NCBI GenBank assembly: GCA_050633445.1
Contig: JBOEGN010000084.1
Span: 22,701-86,700, forward strand
Direction: 5' to 3'
Source: Thalassobius sp050633445
GTDB lineage: Bacteria; Pseudomonadota; Alphaproteobacteria; Rhodobacterales; Rhodobacteraceae
DNA: 64,000 bases
The notes beneath the pieces are model-generated. The model was not told the origin of the DNA, made no database searches, and worked only from the letters and a program-made list of their open reading frames with translations. Below are positions 24,593 to 33,081 of the stretch, in pieces; position 1 is the stretch's first letter; every line of letters starts with the position of its first letter. The translations under genes were made by a program, and so were the position numbers.

Positions 24593-25431
24593 CACAGCTC
24601 TCCTCTGAGGTTCCACAGCTCGGGGAACAGTTCGACCCCCAGCATCCGGCGCAGATATTGCACCCCCGAGGTGCCGCCAGTGCCGCGCTTGAACCCGATC
24701 ACCCGTTCGACAGTTGTGACGTGGTTAAAGCGCCAACGGCGGAAGTAGTCCTCCAGATCGACCAGTTTTTCGCCGAGTTCGTAAAGCGTCCAATAGGTTT
24801 CGATGTCTTCATAAACGACCTTCCACCGCGCCTGAATTTCGGGATCGGCAGCATGAGGCGCGTCCAGCACAGGGGCCGGCATGTTATCCTCGTGCCCGTC
24901 AACGTCGCGAAACAACAGGCGCACGACCTCGTCATAGAAACTGGGGCGCGCCAGCTCGTCGCGGAGCATCTGGTGCACATCGGGCATATGCTCGTGTGGC
25001 TGCAACATGTTGGGATTTCGGTTGCCCAGCACGTATTCGATCATCCGGTATTGATAGCTTTGAAAGCCCGAGGACGGACCCAATGCCGCGCGAAACCGTG
25101 TGTAATCCGCCGGAGTCATGGTCCGCAGCACGTCCCACGCATTGTTCAGCTGTTCGAAAATCCGGCTGACCCGCGCCAGCATCTTGAACATCGTGGCGGT
25201 GTCGCCTGACAGCAATGCCTGGCGCGCGGCGGCCATTTCGTGAATGGCCAGCTTCATCCACAGCTCACTGGTCTGGTGCTGGATCACGAACAGCATTTCG
25301 TCATGCGCATCGCTTTGCGGATGCTGCTGGTCCAGCAACATATCCAGATGCAGATAGTCGCCATAAGACATCGCGTCCTGAAACGACATCTTCGCCCCGT
25401 CCGTGCGGGGGTTATACGGATCAGAGCTCAT
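24592..25431 (-). CDS. kynA: tryptophan 2,3-dioxygenase
   Basis: Heme enzyme that opens the indole ring of tryptophan to N-formylkynurenine. 279 residues, a normal bacterial length. It shows YGDYLHLDMLLDQQHPQSDAHDEMLFVIQHQTSELWMK (substrate pocket), SSGFQSYQYRMIEYVLGNRN and the heme-ligand His in RRWRFNHVTTVERVIGFKRG with the flexible GTGGTSGV loop after it. It lies 21 bp after the MarR gene and overlaps kynU. The formamidase needed next is not in this operon; a candidate is at 33082-33894. Confidence 0.97.
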   Translation of the reverse strand: MSSDPYNPRTDGAKMSFQDAMSYGDYLHLDMLLDQQHPQSDAHDEMLFVIQHQTSELWMKLAIHEMAAARQALLSGDTATMFKMLARVSRIFEQLNNAWDVLRTMTPADYTRFRAALGPSSGFQSYQYRMIEYVLGNRNPNMLQPHEHMPDVHQMLRDELARPSFYDEVVRLLFRDVDGHEDNMPAPVLDAPHAADPEIQARWKVVYEDIETYWTLYELGEKLVDLEDYFRRWRFNHVTTVERVIGFKRGTGGTSGVQYLRRMLGVELFPELWNLRGEL

Positions 25432-25452
25432 GCAGAGACCTCCTGCCAGTGT

Positions 25453-25929
25453 TTATGTATCGTTTTCCAGATGCTCGGTCAGGTGATCCAGGCGCAGGAT
25501 CATGCCATCAACATCATCCGCATCCAGCCCGCCGAGGATCTCGTTGATCCAGGCTTCATGCGCAGAGGCATGTTGCGCAAACAGCTCTTGTCCACGCGGC
25601 GTCAACCGCACCAGATTGGCCCTCCGGTCACCCGGCACCGCCACGCGCAGCGCCAGCCCCTCTTGGGTCAGCTTGTCCACAATGCCGGTGACATTGCCGT
25701 TCGAAACGCGCAACAGCTTGGAAATCTCGCTCATCTTCAGCCCATCCGGGGCCCGCGACAGCGCCGACATCACATCAAAACGCGGCAGCGTCCAATCGCA
25801 TTCGCTGCGCAGGCGGCGGCGGATTTCCCCCTCGACCAAACTACTGGCTTTCAGCAGCTTCAACCACAGGCGCAAGCGTTCCTTCGAGATCGGCTGCGCC
25901 TCTGGGGTGGGGTTGGACTTGGTGTTCAT
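25453..25929 (-). CDS. MarR-family transcriptional regulator (kynurenine operon, paralogue 2)
   Basis: 158 residues. The winged HTH reads LPRFDVMSALSRAPDGLKMSEISKLL, recognition VSNGNVTGIVDKLTQEGL, wing VAVPGDRRANLVRLTPRG. It is a close paralogue of the regulator at 18445-18912, including the N-terminal RLRLWLKLLKASSLVEGEIRRRLR helix. Its start overlaps the stop of the monooxygenase/reductase gene (4 nt). The near-identical recognition regions suggest that both regulators can bind the same 16-bp palindrome, one copy of which lies in front of this operon at 28286. Confidence 0.9.
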   Translation of the reverse strand: MNTKSNPTPEAQPISKERLRLWLKLLKASSLVEGEIRRRLRSECDWTLPRFDVMSALSRAPDGLKMSEISKLLRVSNGNVTGIVDKLTQEGLALRVAVPGDRRANLVRLTPRGQELFAQHASAHEAWINEILGGLDADDVDGMILRLDHLTEHLENDT

Positions 25930-28223
25930 ACGCGTATCATCTCCGCTTCGCGATCGGCCAGACGCCAGGCCTGATCCCGGCCCGCCAGATAGGGCAGCGG
26001 CCAGTCAGGCGCAGCACGGTCGCCGATTTTGGCGCCTTCATGCAAGGTCCAGTATGGATCAGCCAGGTGCGGACGTCCAACGGCAACCAGATCGGCGCGT
26101 CCCGCCATCAGGATCGAGTTCGCATGGTCGGCCTCGTAGATATTTCCGACAGCCATGGTGCTGATGCCGGCCTCATTGCGGATACGGTCGCTAAAGGGCG
26201 TCTGGAACATGCGCCCATAGATGGGTTTCGCATCAGTCGAGGTCTGCCCCGCGGACACGTCGATGATGTCGGCACCCGCTGCTTCGAACATCCGCGCGAT
26301 CTCGACCGCCTCGTCCGGGGTCACGCCATCCTCACCGACCCAGTCATTGGCCGAAATCCGCACCGACATCGGTTTGTCGTCGGGCCAAACCGCGCGCATC
26401 GCCTGGAACACCTCCAACGGATAGCGCATGCGATTTTCCAGGCCACCTCCATACGCATCCGTACGCATGTTTGATGTGGGCGAAATGAAGGATGAAATCA
26501 GATATCCATGCGCTGCGTGCAGTTCGATCATGTCAAAGCCAGCGCGGTCTGCCATCCGCGCCGACGCAACGAACTGATCGCGCACTGCGTCCATCTCAGC
26601 ACGGGTGATTTCGCGCGGAGTAGCGTTGTTTTTCGACCACGGAATCGCCGAGGCACTGACGATGTCCCAATTGTCAGCCTCCAGCGGCGCGTCCATGGTT
26701 TCCCACCCCAATTGGGTCGAGCCTTTGCGCCCAGAATGCCCGATCTGGCAGCAAATCTTGGCGTCCGTTTCAGCGTGAACAAAACCGGTCAAGCGAGCCC
26801 ATGCGGACTCGTGCTCGGGGGCGTACAGACCGGGGCAACCGGGGGTAATGCGCCCCTCAGCCGAAACGCAGGTCATCTCGGTATAGACCAGGCCAACACC
26901 ACCTTTTGCGCGTTCGCCATAGTGGATCAAATGCCAGTCAGTGGGACTACCATCCACGGCTTTGTATTGCGCCATAGGAGACAGAACGATGCGATTTTTC
27001 AGCTCCATGTCGCGCAATTTAAACGGCGCAAACAGCGGCGCACGAACAGGCGCATTGTCAGCAACTCCTGCTTGAGATTGGAACCATTTCTCGGCTGTTT
27101 CCAACCACCTAGGGTCCCGCAAGCGCAGGTTTTCATGGCTGATCCGTTGCGAACGTGTCAACAAAGAATAGTTGAACTGCACCGGGTCCAGATCCAGATA
27201 GCGCTCGACTCGCTCGAACCACTCCAATGAATTGCGCGCAGCAGATTGCAGGCGCAGAACCTCTAGCCGGCGTTCCTCTTGATAGCGTTCAAAAGCGCCC
27301 TGCAACGTTGGTTCTGAATGCAGGTAATTGGCCAGCGAAATCGCGCTATCAAAGGCCAATCGCGACCCCGACCCGATCGAGAAATGCCCTGTTGCCGCTG
27401 CATCGCCCATCAGCACGATGTTTTCGTGATACCACTGTTCGCAAATCACCCGAGGGAAGTTCATCCACACCGCCGAGCCGCGCAGATGAGTAGCGTTGGA
27501 CATCAAATCGTGCCCGCCCAGATGAGACTCGAAAATCTTGCGGCAGGTTTCGACGGTTTCCTCTTTCGTCATGTCCTCAAAACCCCAGTTGTCCCAGGTG
27601 TCCTGCTGACATTCCACGATGAAGGTCGCGGTATTATCATCGAACTGATAGACATGCGCCCACATCCACCCGTGCTGTGTTTTTTCGAAGATAAAGGTAA
27701 AGGCGTCGTCGAATTTCTGATGGGTGCCCAGCCAGATAAATTTGCATTCCCGCACATCAATATCGGGGCGGAACTCGTCGGCCAGAACGGTGCGCGTGCG
27801 CGAGTTGATGCCGTCGGTGGCGACCACCAGATCGAAGTCGTCTTTGTATTCCAGCGCGGTGTCAAACTCGGTCTCAAAGCGCATCTCTACGCCCAGTTCC
27901 CGTGCCCGTTCCTGCAACAGGATCAGCATTTGTTTACGCCCGATCCCGGCAAAGCCATGCCCACCCGACACCGTGCGCACGCCGTCATGGATCACCGCGA
28001 TATCGTCCCAATAGGCAAAGTGGTCACGGATTGCGGCGGTGCTTTTGGGATCGTTGCCTTCCATCTGTTCCAGCGCGTCATCAGACAGAACCACGCCCCA
28101 GCCAAACGTGTCATTTGCACGGTTGCGTTCGATCACAACAACCTCGTGCGCGGGGTCGCGCAGCTTCATCGAGATTGCGAAATAAAGTCCGGCAGGACCA
28201 CCACCCAAACATGCAATGCGCAT
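25926..28223 (-). CDS. 2-aminobenzoyl-CoA monooxygenase/reductase-type fusion protein
   Basis: 765 residues with two domains. Residues 1 to about 385 are an FAD aromatic hydroxylase (CLGGGPAGLYFAISMK start; GDAAATGHFSIGSGSRLAFDSA second FAD motif). Residues from about 392 are an old yellow enzyme barrel (PLFAPFKLRDMELKNRIVLSPM; ELHAAHGYLISSFISPTSN; VAVGRPHLADPYW). This architecture is shared by 2-aminobenzoyl-CoA monooxygenase/reductase of Azoarcus evansii and by salicylyl-CoA 5-hydroxylase-type proteins. In the former, one polypeptide hydroxylates and then reduces the ring of 2-aminobenzoyl-CoA to a non-aromatic amino-oxo-cyclohexene-carbonyl-CoA. Co-operonic kynA and kynU favour the anthraniloyl-CoA substrate. 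The upstream operator is at 28286-28301. Confidence 0.92.
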   Translation of the reverse strand: MRIACLGGGPAGLYFAISMKLRDPAHEVVVIERNRANDTFGWGVVLSDDALEQMEGNDPKSTAAIRDHFAYWDDIAVIHDGVRTVSGGHGFAGIGRKQMLILLQERARELGVEMRFETEFDTALEYKDDFDLVVATDGINSRTRTVLADEFRPDIDVRECKFIWLGTHQKFDDAFTFIFEKTQHGWMWAHVYQFDDNTATFIVECQQDTWDNWGFEDMTKEETVETCRKIFESHLGGHDLMSNATHLRGSAVWMNFPRVICEQWYHENIVLMGDAAATGHFSIGSGSRLAFDSAISLANYLHSEPTLQGAFERYQEERRLEVLRLQSAARNSLEWFERVERYLDLDPVQFNYSLLTRSQRISHENLRLRDPRWLETAEKWFQSQAGVADNAPVRAPLFAPFKLRDMELKNRIVLSPMAQYKAVDGSPTDWHLIHYGERAKGGVGLVYTEMTCVSAEGRITPGCPGLYAPEHESAWARLTGFVHAETDAKICCQIGHSGRKGSTQLGWETMDAPLEADNWDIVSASAIPWSKNNATPREITRAEMDAVRDQFVASARMADRAGFDMIELHAAHGYLISSFISPTSNMRTDAYGGGLENRMRYPLEVFQAMRAVWPDDKPMSVRISANDWVGEDGVTPDEAVEIARMFEAAGADIIDVSAGQTSTDAKPIYGRMFQTPFSDRIRNEAGISTMAVGNIYEADHANSILMAGRADLVAVGRPHLADPYWTLHEGAKIGDRAAPDWPLPYLAGRDQAWRLADREAEMIRV

Positions 28224-28285
28224 TTCATTCTCCTTGTCGATGACTGGATCGATATTTGAGATCAGACTAGGTGAGTCGGATATTT

Positions 28286-28301
28286 ATTTCAAATATAAAA
28301 T
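28286..28301. promoter_or_regulatory. 16-bp near-palindrome, copy 2 of the shared operator (monooxygenase/reductase operon)
   Basis: ATTTCAAATATAAAAT, 62 bp upstream of the start of the minus-strand operon, in an AT-rich 105-bp intergenic region downstream of the LivF gene. Twelve of 16 positions match the copy at 33012. The symmetric ATTT...AAAT arms are intact while the centre deviates. Confidence 0.5.
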
Positions 28302-28328
28302 ATCCATACTTAAAGTTATTTTGCGCAC

Positions 28329-29015
28329 TCACACCCCAATGTATTCCTTCGAGATCTCCTCGCTCAGATCACCCCACTTACCTGTCCAGGCCGTACGTCC
28401 GCGCAATAGAACAACACCTCTGTCGGCAACTTGCCCCAGTTCTTTCAATGACTTATCAACAACCAGGATCGACATGCCGGTTTCTTTTTTCAGCTTGGAG
28501 ATCGCGGTCCAGATTTCCTGACGGATCAGCGGGGCCAGACCTTCGGTCGCTTCGTCCAGGATCAAGAAGCGCGGATTCGTCATCAATGCGCGTCCAATGG
28601 CCAGCATCTGTTGTTCGCCGCCAGACAGCGAGGCGGCGCGCTGCCCCGCTCTTTCTCCGAGGCGCGGAAAGAAATCAGCCACGGTTTTTAGCGTCCAGTC
28701 GCCGGGTCGCGCCGCAGCCATCAGGTTTTCGCGCACAGTCAAATCTGCGAAACACCGTCGGCCTTCGGGGACCAATCCGATACCCAAGCGCGCGACCTTG
28801 TGGCTGGGCAATGACTGCAAATCCTGCCCGTCAAATGTCAGCACCCCTTGCGAGGGCAACATCCCGCAAATTGCCTTGATCGTGGTGGTTTTTCCCATGC
28901 CGTTTCGACCCATCAGGGCGACAACCTCACCCTGGGCGACCTCAAGCGAGACATCAAAAAGCGCCTGCGCGGAGCCATAGGTGGCGGTCAGGTTTTCAAC
29001 ACGCAACAGGGTCAT
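28329..29015 (-). CDS. LIV-type ABC transporter ATP-binding protein (LivF-like), intact set
   Basis: 228 residues, cytoplasmic ATPase. Walker A is GRNGMGKTT, the signature is LSGGEQQMLAIGRALM, and Walker B is FLILDEATEGLAP. The H-loop position reads as VDKSLKEL, where many ATPases have a His (LivF proteins often read VEQN), so the switch residue is atypical, as in this family. Last gene of the SBP-LivH-LivM-LivG-LivF operon, it overlaps livG by 4 nt. It ends about 100 bp before the monooxygenase/reductase start, with the shared operator between them. Confidence 0.9.
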   Translation of the reverse strand: MTLLRVENLTATYGSAQALFDVSLEVAQGEVVALMGRNGMGKTTTIKAICGMLPSQGVLTFDGQDLQSLPSHKVARLGIGLVPEGRRCFADLTVRENLMAAARPGDWTLKTVADFFPRLGERAGQRAASLSGGEQQMLAIGRALMTNPRFLILDEATEGLAPLIRQEIWTAISKLKKETGMSILVVDKSLKELGQVADRGVVLLRGRTAWTGKWGDLSEEISKEYIGV

Positions 29016-29761
29016 GCGTCCTCTCCCAAATAGGCTTCGCGCACCGCGCGGCTGGCTCGGATTTCGTCAACCGTTCCTGTCGCAATGACCTGGCCGTAGA
29101 CCAGCACGCTGATCCGGTCGGCCAGCGCGAAAACCGCGTCCATGTCATGCTCGACCAACAGGATCGGCGCCTCGTCGCGAAGGCTGCCCAGAAAGCCGGT
29201 CAGGTTCTTTGACCCCTCGATCCCCAAGCCGGCCATAGGTTCATCCATGACAAAGGCGCGCGGGGTCAGCGTCAGGGCCACTGCGACCTCGAGCTGACGC
29301 CGTTGGCCATGACTGAGGTCGGCGCAGCGCGTGTTGGCATTCTGATCCAACCCCACGCGTTGCAGCGCGGTCATCCCACGGTCCAACAGCACGGAATCGC
29401 GCGTTACATTGCGCCAAAACCGCCAGGGGCGACCGCTGTTTCCCAAGGCTCCGAGCAGTACGTTTTCCAGAACGCTGTCTTCCATCGCCAGCGCGGAAAT
29501 CTGAAACGTCCGCCCCAGCCCTGCCCGCGCCCGCGCGGCAACGCCCTGATCTGTGACGTCATGACCCAGCAGATGCACGCTGCCGGTATCGGGCTGCAAG
29601 GCTCCGCTGATCTGGCCAATCAGAGTGGATTTCCCGGCCCCATTCGGACCGATGATCGCGTGAATCTCGCCTGGTTTCAGCGTGATCGAGACATCATCCG
29701 TCGCCTTCAGCGCCCCAAACGATTTACGCAAATTACGTGTTTCGAGGATTGGATCAGACAT
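29012..29761 (-). CDS. LIV-type ABC transporter ATP-binding protein (LivG-like), intact set
   Basis: 249 residues. Walker A is GPNGAGKST, the signature is LSHGQRRQLEVAVAL, Walker B is AFVMDEPMAGLGIEGS and the H-loop is LLVEHDMDAVF. The D-loop region lost in the left-hand LivG-like gene is present here. The start overlaps the LivM gene by 8 nt and the end overlaps LivF. It provides one of the two ATPase subunits of the importer linked to the anthranilate island. Confidence 0.93.
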   Translation of the reverse strand: MSDPILETRNLRKSFGALKATDDVSITLKPGEIHAIIGPNGAGKSTLIGQISGALQPDTGSVHLLGHDVTDQGVAARARAGLGRTFQISALAMEDSVLENVLLGALGNSGRPWRFWRNVTRDSVLLDRGMTALQRVGLDQNANTRCADLSHGQRRQLEVAVALTLTPRAFVMDEPMAGLGIEGSKNLTGFLGSLRDEAPILLVEHDMDAVFALADRISVLVYGQVIATGTVDEIRASRAVREAYLGEDA

Positions 29762-30737
29762 GCGGCCCCTCCTTCCCGGTCAAAAGGCCCACCAAACCGC
29801 CGCGTGCAAACAGCACGATCAGCAACAGGATGACGCCCAGAAAAACGTGCCAATATTCGGTCAGACCGCCCAGCAAATGTTCCAGCAAGACGAACAGGCA
29901 GGCGCCCACGACGGGACCCATCAGGCGGCCAACGCCACCGATGATGATCAGCACCATCAGCTCGCCCGACAGTTGCCAGCTGAACATGGTCGGGCTGACA
30001 AAACGGTTCAGGTCAGCGAACAACGCCCCTGCCAATCCTGTCACAGCGCCCGAGATCACAAAGGCCACCAGCTTGAGCCGCATCGGGGACAGGCCGATCG
30101 CCTCGACCCGCTCGGGACGTTGACGCGCGGCGTTCAATGCCAACCCAAAGGGCGACCCGCGCAGCCGGGAATTCAGAAACAACGCAACGCAGAGCAGCAC
30201 GAAACACAGCCCGAAGAATTGTATTGGCGCCAGCGTATTCAGCCCCGGAAAACCGTTGCGGACGTAGATCGACAGGCCGTCCTCGCCGCCATAAGCGGGC
30301 CAACTGATCGCGAAGAAGAAAAACATCTGCCCAAAGGCCAGCGTGATCATGATGAAATAAACGCCGCTGGTGCGCAGGCTTAGCAAGCCGATGCCAAGCG
30401 CCGCCAAGGATGAGCTAATAACCGCAACCACCCAGATGATGGGCATGGACTTGGTCCCCTCGATGGTGAACAGCCCCAGGTCCAGCGGCGTATAGCTTTG
30501 GGCGTGCGAGGCAAGGATGCCCATCGCATACCCCCCCATCCCAAAGAATGCCGCGTGGCCCAGGCTGACCAAACCGCCGATTCCCAGCGCAATGTTCAGG
30601 CCAACAGCCGCCATCGCCAAGATAGCCGCGCGGGTCGCAAGCGTGATGGTAAAGGGCTCGTCCACTGCCAGCGCGTATAAAGGCACGGCCAGAAACGCCG
30701 CCAAAACCAGCGCGTTCAAATATCGTTCAGCAATCAT
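29754..30737 (-). CDS. LIV-type ABC transporter permease (LivM-like), intact set
   Basis: 327 residues with about eight to ten membrane helices. The conserved permease motif is ALNAARQRPERVEAIGLSPMRLKLVAFVISG (EAA-like loop). GLNIALGIGGLVSLGHAAFFGMGGYAMG near the N-terminus is typical of LivM. Single-base overlap with the LivH stop. It is the second inner-membrane channel subunit. Confidence 0.93.
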   Translation of the reverse strand: MIAERYLNALVLAAFLAVPLYALAVDEPFTITLATRAAILAMAAVGLNIALGIGGLVSLGHAAFFGMGGYAMGILASHAQSYTPLDLGLFTIEGTKSMPIIWVVAVISSSLAALGIGLLSLRTSGVYFIMITLAFGQMFFFFAISWPAYGGEDGLSIYVRNGFPGLNTLAPIQFFGLCFVLLCVALFLNSRLRGSPFGLALNAARQRPERVEAIGLSPMRLKLVAFVISGAVTGLAGALFADLNRFVSPTMFSWQLSGELMVLIIIGGVGRLMGPVVGACLFVLLEHLLGGLTEYWHVFLGVILLLIVLFARGGLVGLLTGKEGPHV

Positions 30738-31654
30738 CAGCGTGCTCCGAACAGGCCCGAGGGACGCCAGATCAGAACGGCGCTCATCAGGATATAAACC
30801 GCCATCGAGGCCAGTGACGCGCCCACTTGGGTGGCGTCATCAGGGGCCATGAACAGCTTGAAGAGTTGTGGCAGAAAGACGCCGCCCAGCGTGTCCGTCA
30901 AGCCCACCAGAAGCGCACCGATAAACGCGCCTTTGATGGAGCCAATGCCGCCAATCACGATCACCACAAAGGCCAGGATCAGGATGGGCTCTCCCATGCC
31001 GACCTGCACGGATTGCAGCGCGCCCACCAGCGCACCGGCCAACCCGGCCAGCGCGGCTCCAAGGGCGAAAACCAACGTATACAGGCGTGAAATATCCACA
31101 CCAAGAGCGGCAATCATCTCGCGGTCGTTCTCGCCCGCACGGATCTGGATACCGATCCGCGTGCGCGCGTTCAGCCACCACAACCCAAGGGCAACGGCAA
31201 TGCCGATCAGGATGATTGCCAGCCGGTAAAGCGGGTATCGGATGCCACCGGGCAGTGTGACAGGGCCCGACAGCGCGTCGGGAATGTCCAAAAACAAGGG
31301 AAACGAGCCAAAAACCCAGCGTGTTCCCTCGGAAAAGATCAGGATCAACGCAAAGGTCGCCAGCACCTGATCCAGATGCGCGGCCCTATACAGCCGCCGC
31401 ATCACGACGATTTCAACGATGGCTCCGGCCAGCGCTGCCGCGCCCAGCGCCGCGCCCAACGCCAGAAGAAAGGACCCCGTCCAGCCTGCCACGGCAGCGG
31501 CGGCAAAGGCTCCGACCATATATAGCGAGCCATGGGCCAGGTTGATCAGCCCCATGACGCCAAAGATCAGCGTCAGGCCCGCAGCCATGAGAAAAAGCAT
31601 GACGCCAGATTGCAAACCGTTCAGGATTTGCTCGATTATCAATATGAATGACAT
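30737..31654 (-). CDS. LIV-type ABC transporter permease (LivH-like), intact set
   Basis: 305 residues, multi-helix. The N-terminus reads QILNGLQSGVMLFLMAAGLTLIFGVMGLINLAHGSLYMVGAF, which matches the LivH start, and the EAA-type loop is GENDREMIAALGVDISRLYTLVFALG. It is a normal, uninterrupted counterpart of the damaged gene at 116-1030. It lies 56 bp downstream of the substrate-binding protein gene, a gap large enough for an mRNA stem-loop, although none was clearly seen. Confidence 0.93.
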   Translation of the reverse strand: MSFILIIEQILNGLQSGVMLFLMAAGLTLIFGVMGLINLAHGSLYMVGAFAAAAVAGWTGSFLLALGAALGAAALAGAIVEIVVMRRLYRAAHLDQVLATFALILIFSEGTRWVFGSFPLFLDIPDALSGPVTLPGGIRYPLYRLAIILIGIAVALGLWWLNARTRIGIQIRAGENDREMIAALGVDISRLYTLVFALGAALAGLAGALVGALQSVQVGMGEPILILAFVVIVIGGIGSIKGAFIGALLVGLTDTLGGVFLPQLFKLFMAPDDATQVGASLASMAVYILMSAVLIWRPSGLFGAR

Positions 31655-31710
31655 GAGAGTGTCCGCGCTTGGCCCCGCCCCGGACAGATGCCGAGGCGGG
31701 TCAGGTCAGA

Positions 31711-32841
31711 TTACATTTTGCAGTCAACGGCATAGGCGTCGGCGTGGTTTTCCAGCGCCGCACCAAGGATTTTGTTGGTATAGACGTCGCCCTCTTTGAT
31801 CACTTCACGGGCATAGATCGTCTGAACCGGGTGGTGGTTATTGCCAAAGCTAAACGCCCCCCGAACGCTGTCGAATTCCGCCGCTTTCAGCGCCGCACGG
31901 AACGCATCGGCGTCTTTCACATCAGCCTTGTCCATCGCGCTGAACAACAGATTGGCCGTATCAAACCCCTGGCTGGCATAGAGCGACGGCAGACGCCCAT
32001 ATTCAGCCTGGAAACTGGCGACGAAGGCGGTGTTCGTCGCGTTGTCGATGTCCTTGTTCCATTGCGAGGTGTTCACGACCCCCATCGCCGCGTCTCCCAC
32101 CGCTTGCAGGATTCCCTGATCAAAGCTGAAGGCCGGGCCCACAACGGGCAGATCCACGCCGCTATCGGCATATTGTTTCAGGAAGGAAATCCCCATGCCG
32201 CCGGGCAGAAAGAAGAACACGCTATCGGCCCCCGACGCGCGGATTTGCGCGATCTCGGCGGCATAGTCAGTCTGACCCAGCTTGGTATAGATCTCGCCTG
32301 CCGGTTCGCCCTCAAAGAAGCGTTTGAACCCGGTCAGCGCGTCTTTGCCTGCCGGATAGTTCGGCGCAAGGATAAAGGAATTCTTATAGCCCGCCCCATT
32401 GGCATAGCTGCCCGCAGCCTCGTGCAGGTTGTCGTTCTGCCAGGCCACGTTGAAATAATTCGGATGGCAGCCCTTGCCCGCCAGCGCCGATGGCCCCGCA
32501 TTGGGCGACAGATAGAATTTACCCTGTGCGGTCGCGGCGGGCACAACGGCCATGGCCAGGTTCGACCAGATGATGCCGGTCATGACGTCGACCTTTTCGG
32601 ACTGGATCATCTTATCGGCCAGTTGCACGGCGATATCCGGCTTGCGCTGATCGTCCTCGATCACGACCTCCAGATCGTCACGCCCGGCCTGTTTGACGGC
32701 CAGCATGAACCCGTCGCGCACATCAATCCCCAGACCCGAGCCTCCGCCCGACAAGGTTGTGATCATGCCCACTTTTACGTCCGCCGACGCGATCGAGGCT
32801 GTCATCGCCGTTGCAAGTAGTGCCGCTGTCAGTTTCTTCAT
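31711..32841 (-). CDS. LIV-type ABC transporter substrate-binding protein
   Basis: 376 residues, periplasmic-binding-protein type I (Peripla_BP_6) fold. A signal peptide MKKLTAALLATAMTASIASA precedes DVKVGMITTLSGGGSGLGIDVRDGF. The start at 32841 is chosen because it opens the signal peptide; a longer reading upstream lacks one. Two cysteines (GKGCHPN and VDCKM) could form a disulfide. It leads the five-gene importer operon and has the 16-bp palindrome 171 bp upstream. The ligand is not evident. Tryptophan, kynurenine, anthranilate or a related aromatic acid is inferred only from the regulon and neighbours. Confidence 0.9.
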   Translation of the reverse strand: MKKLTAALLATAMTASIASADVKVGMITTLSGGGSGLGIDVRDGFMLAVKQAGRDDLEVVIEDDQRKPDIAVQLADKMIQSEKVDVMTGIIWSNLAMAVVPAATAQGKFYLSPNAGPSALAGKGCHPNYFNVAWQNDNLHEAAGSYANGAGYKNSFILAPNYPAGKDALTGFKRFFEGEPAGEIYTKLGQTDYAAEIAQIRASGADSVFFFLPGGMGISFLKQYADSGVDLPVVGPAFSFDQGILQAVGDAAMGVVNTSQWNKDIDNATNTAFVASFQAEYGRLPSLYASQGFDTANLLFSAMDKADVKDADAFRAALKAAEFDSVRGAFSFGNNHHPVQTIYAREVIKEGDVYTNKILGAALENHADAYAVDCKM

Positions 32842-33011
32842 CTCAAAATTCCCTGTTGCACGTGCCACTTTGTGTGGCTTCTGTAGGAGGTGGGCAGTGC
32901 CGCCTTTGGCTTGCAGCCAAGTCTGGTCAGGGCCCTCGCGTTGGTATTCCACGCAAAAACCGCCCACATAGCAAGCAGGTTAACTGGGCCAATTTTTATT
33001 TCAACCCTAAA

Positions 33012-33027
33012 ATTTTAAGCTTAAAAT
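33012..33027. promoter_or_regulatory. 16-bp perfect palindrome, copy 3 of the shared operator (transporter operon)
   Basis: ATTTTAAGCTTAAAAT is a perfect 16-bp palindrome in the 240-bp gap upstream of the importer operon. A weaker related segment (TTATTTCAACCCTAAAAT, 32996-33013) abuts it and may be a second, lower-affinity site. It is the most symmetric member of the four-site set. Confidence 0.65.
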
Positions 33028-33081
33028 ATACTGACGAGACCAGCACTTGGCGCTGGTCTGCACTGTTTTTGTGCTAGTTTT

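Noticed and set aside
31669..32820. 383-residue plus-strand reading opposite the substrate-binding protein
   Set aside because: Shadow of a clear periplasmic binding protein gene with signal peptide on the other strand.
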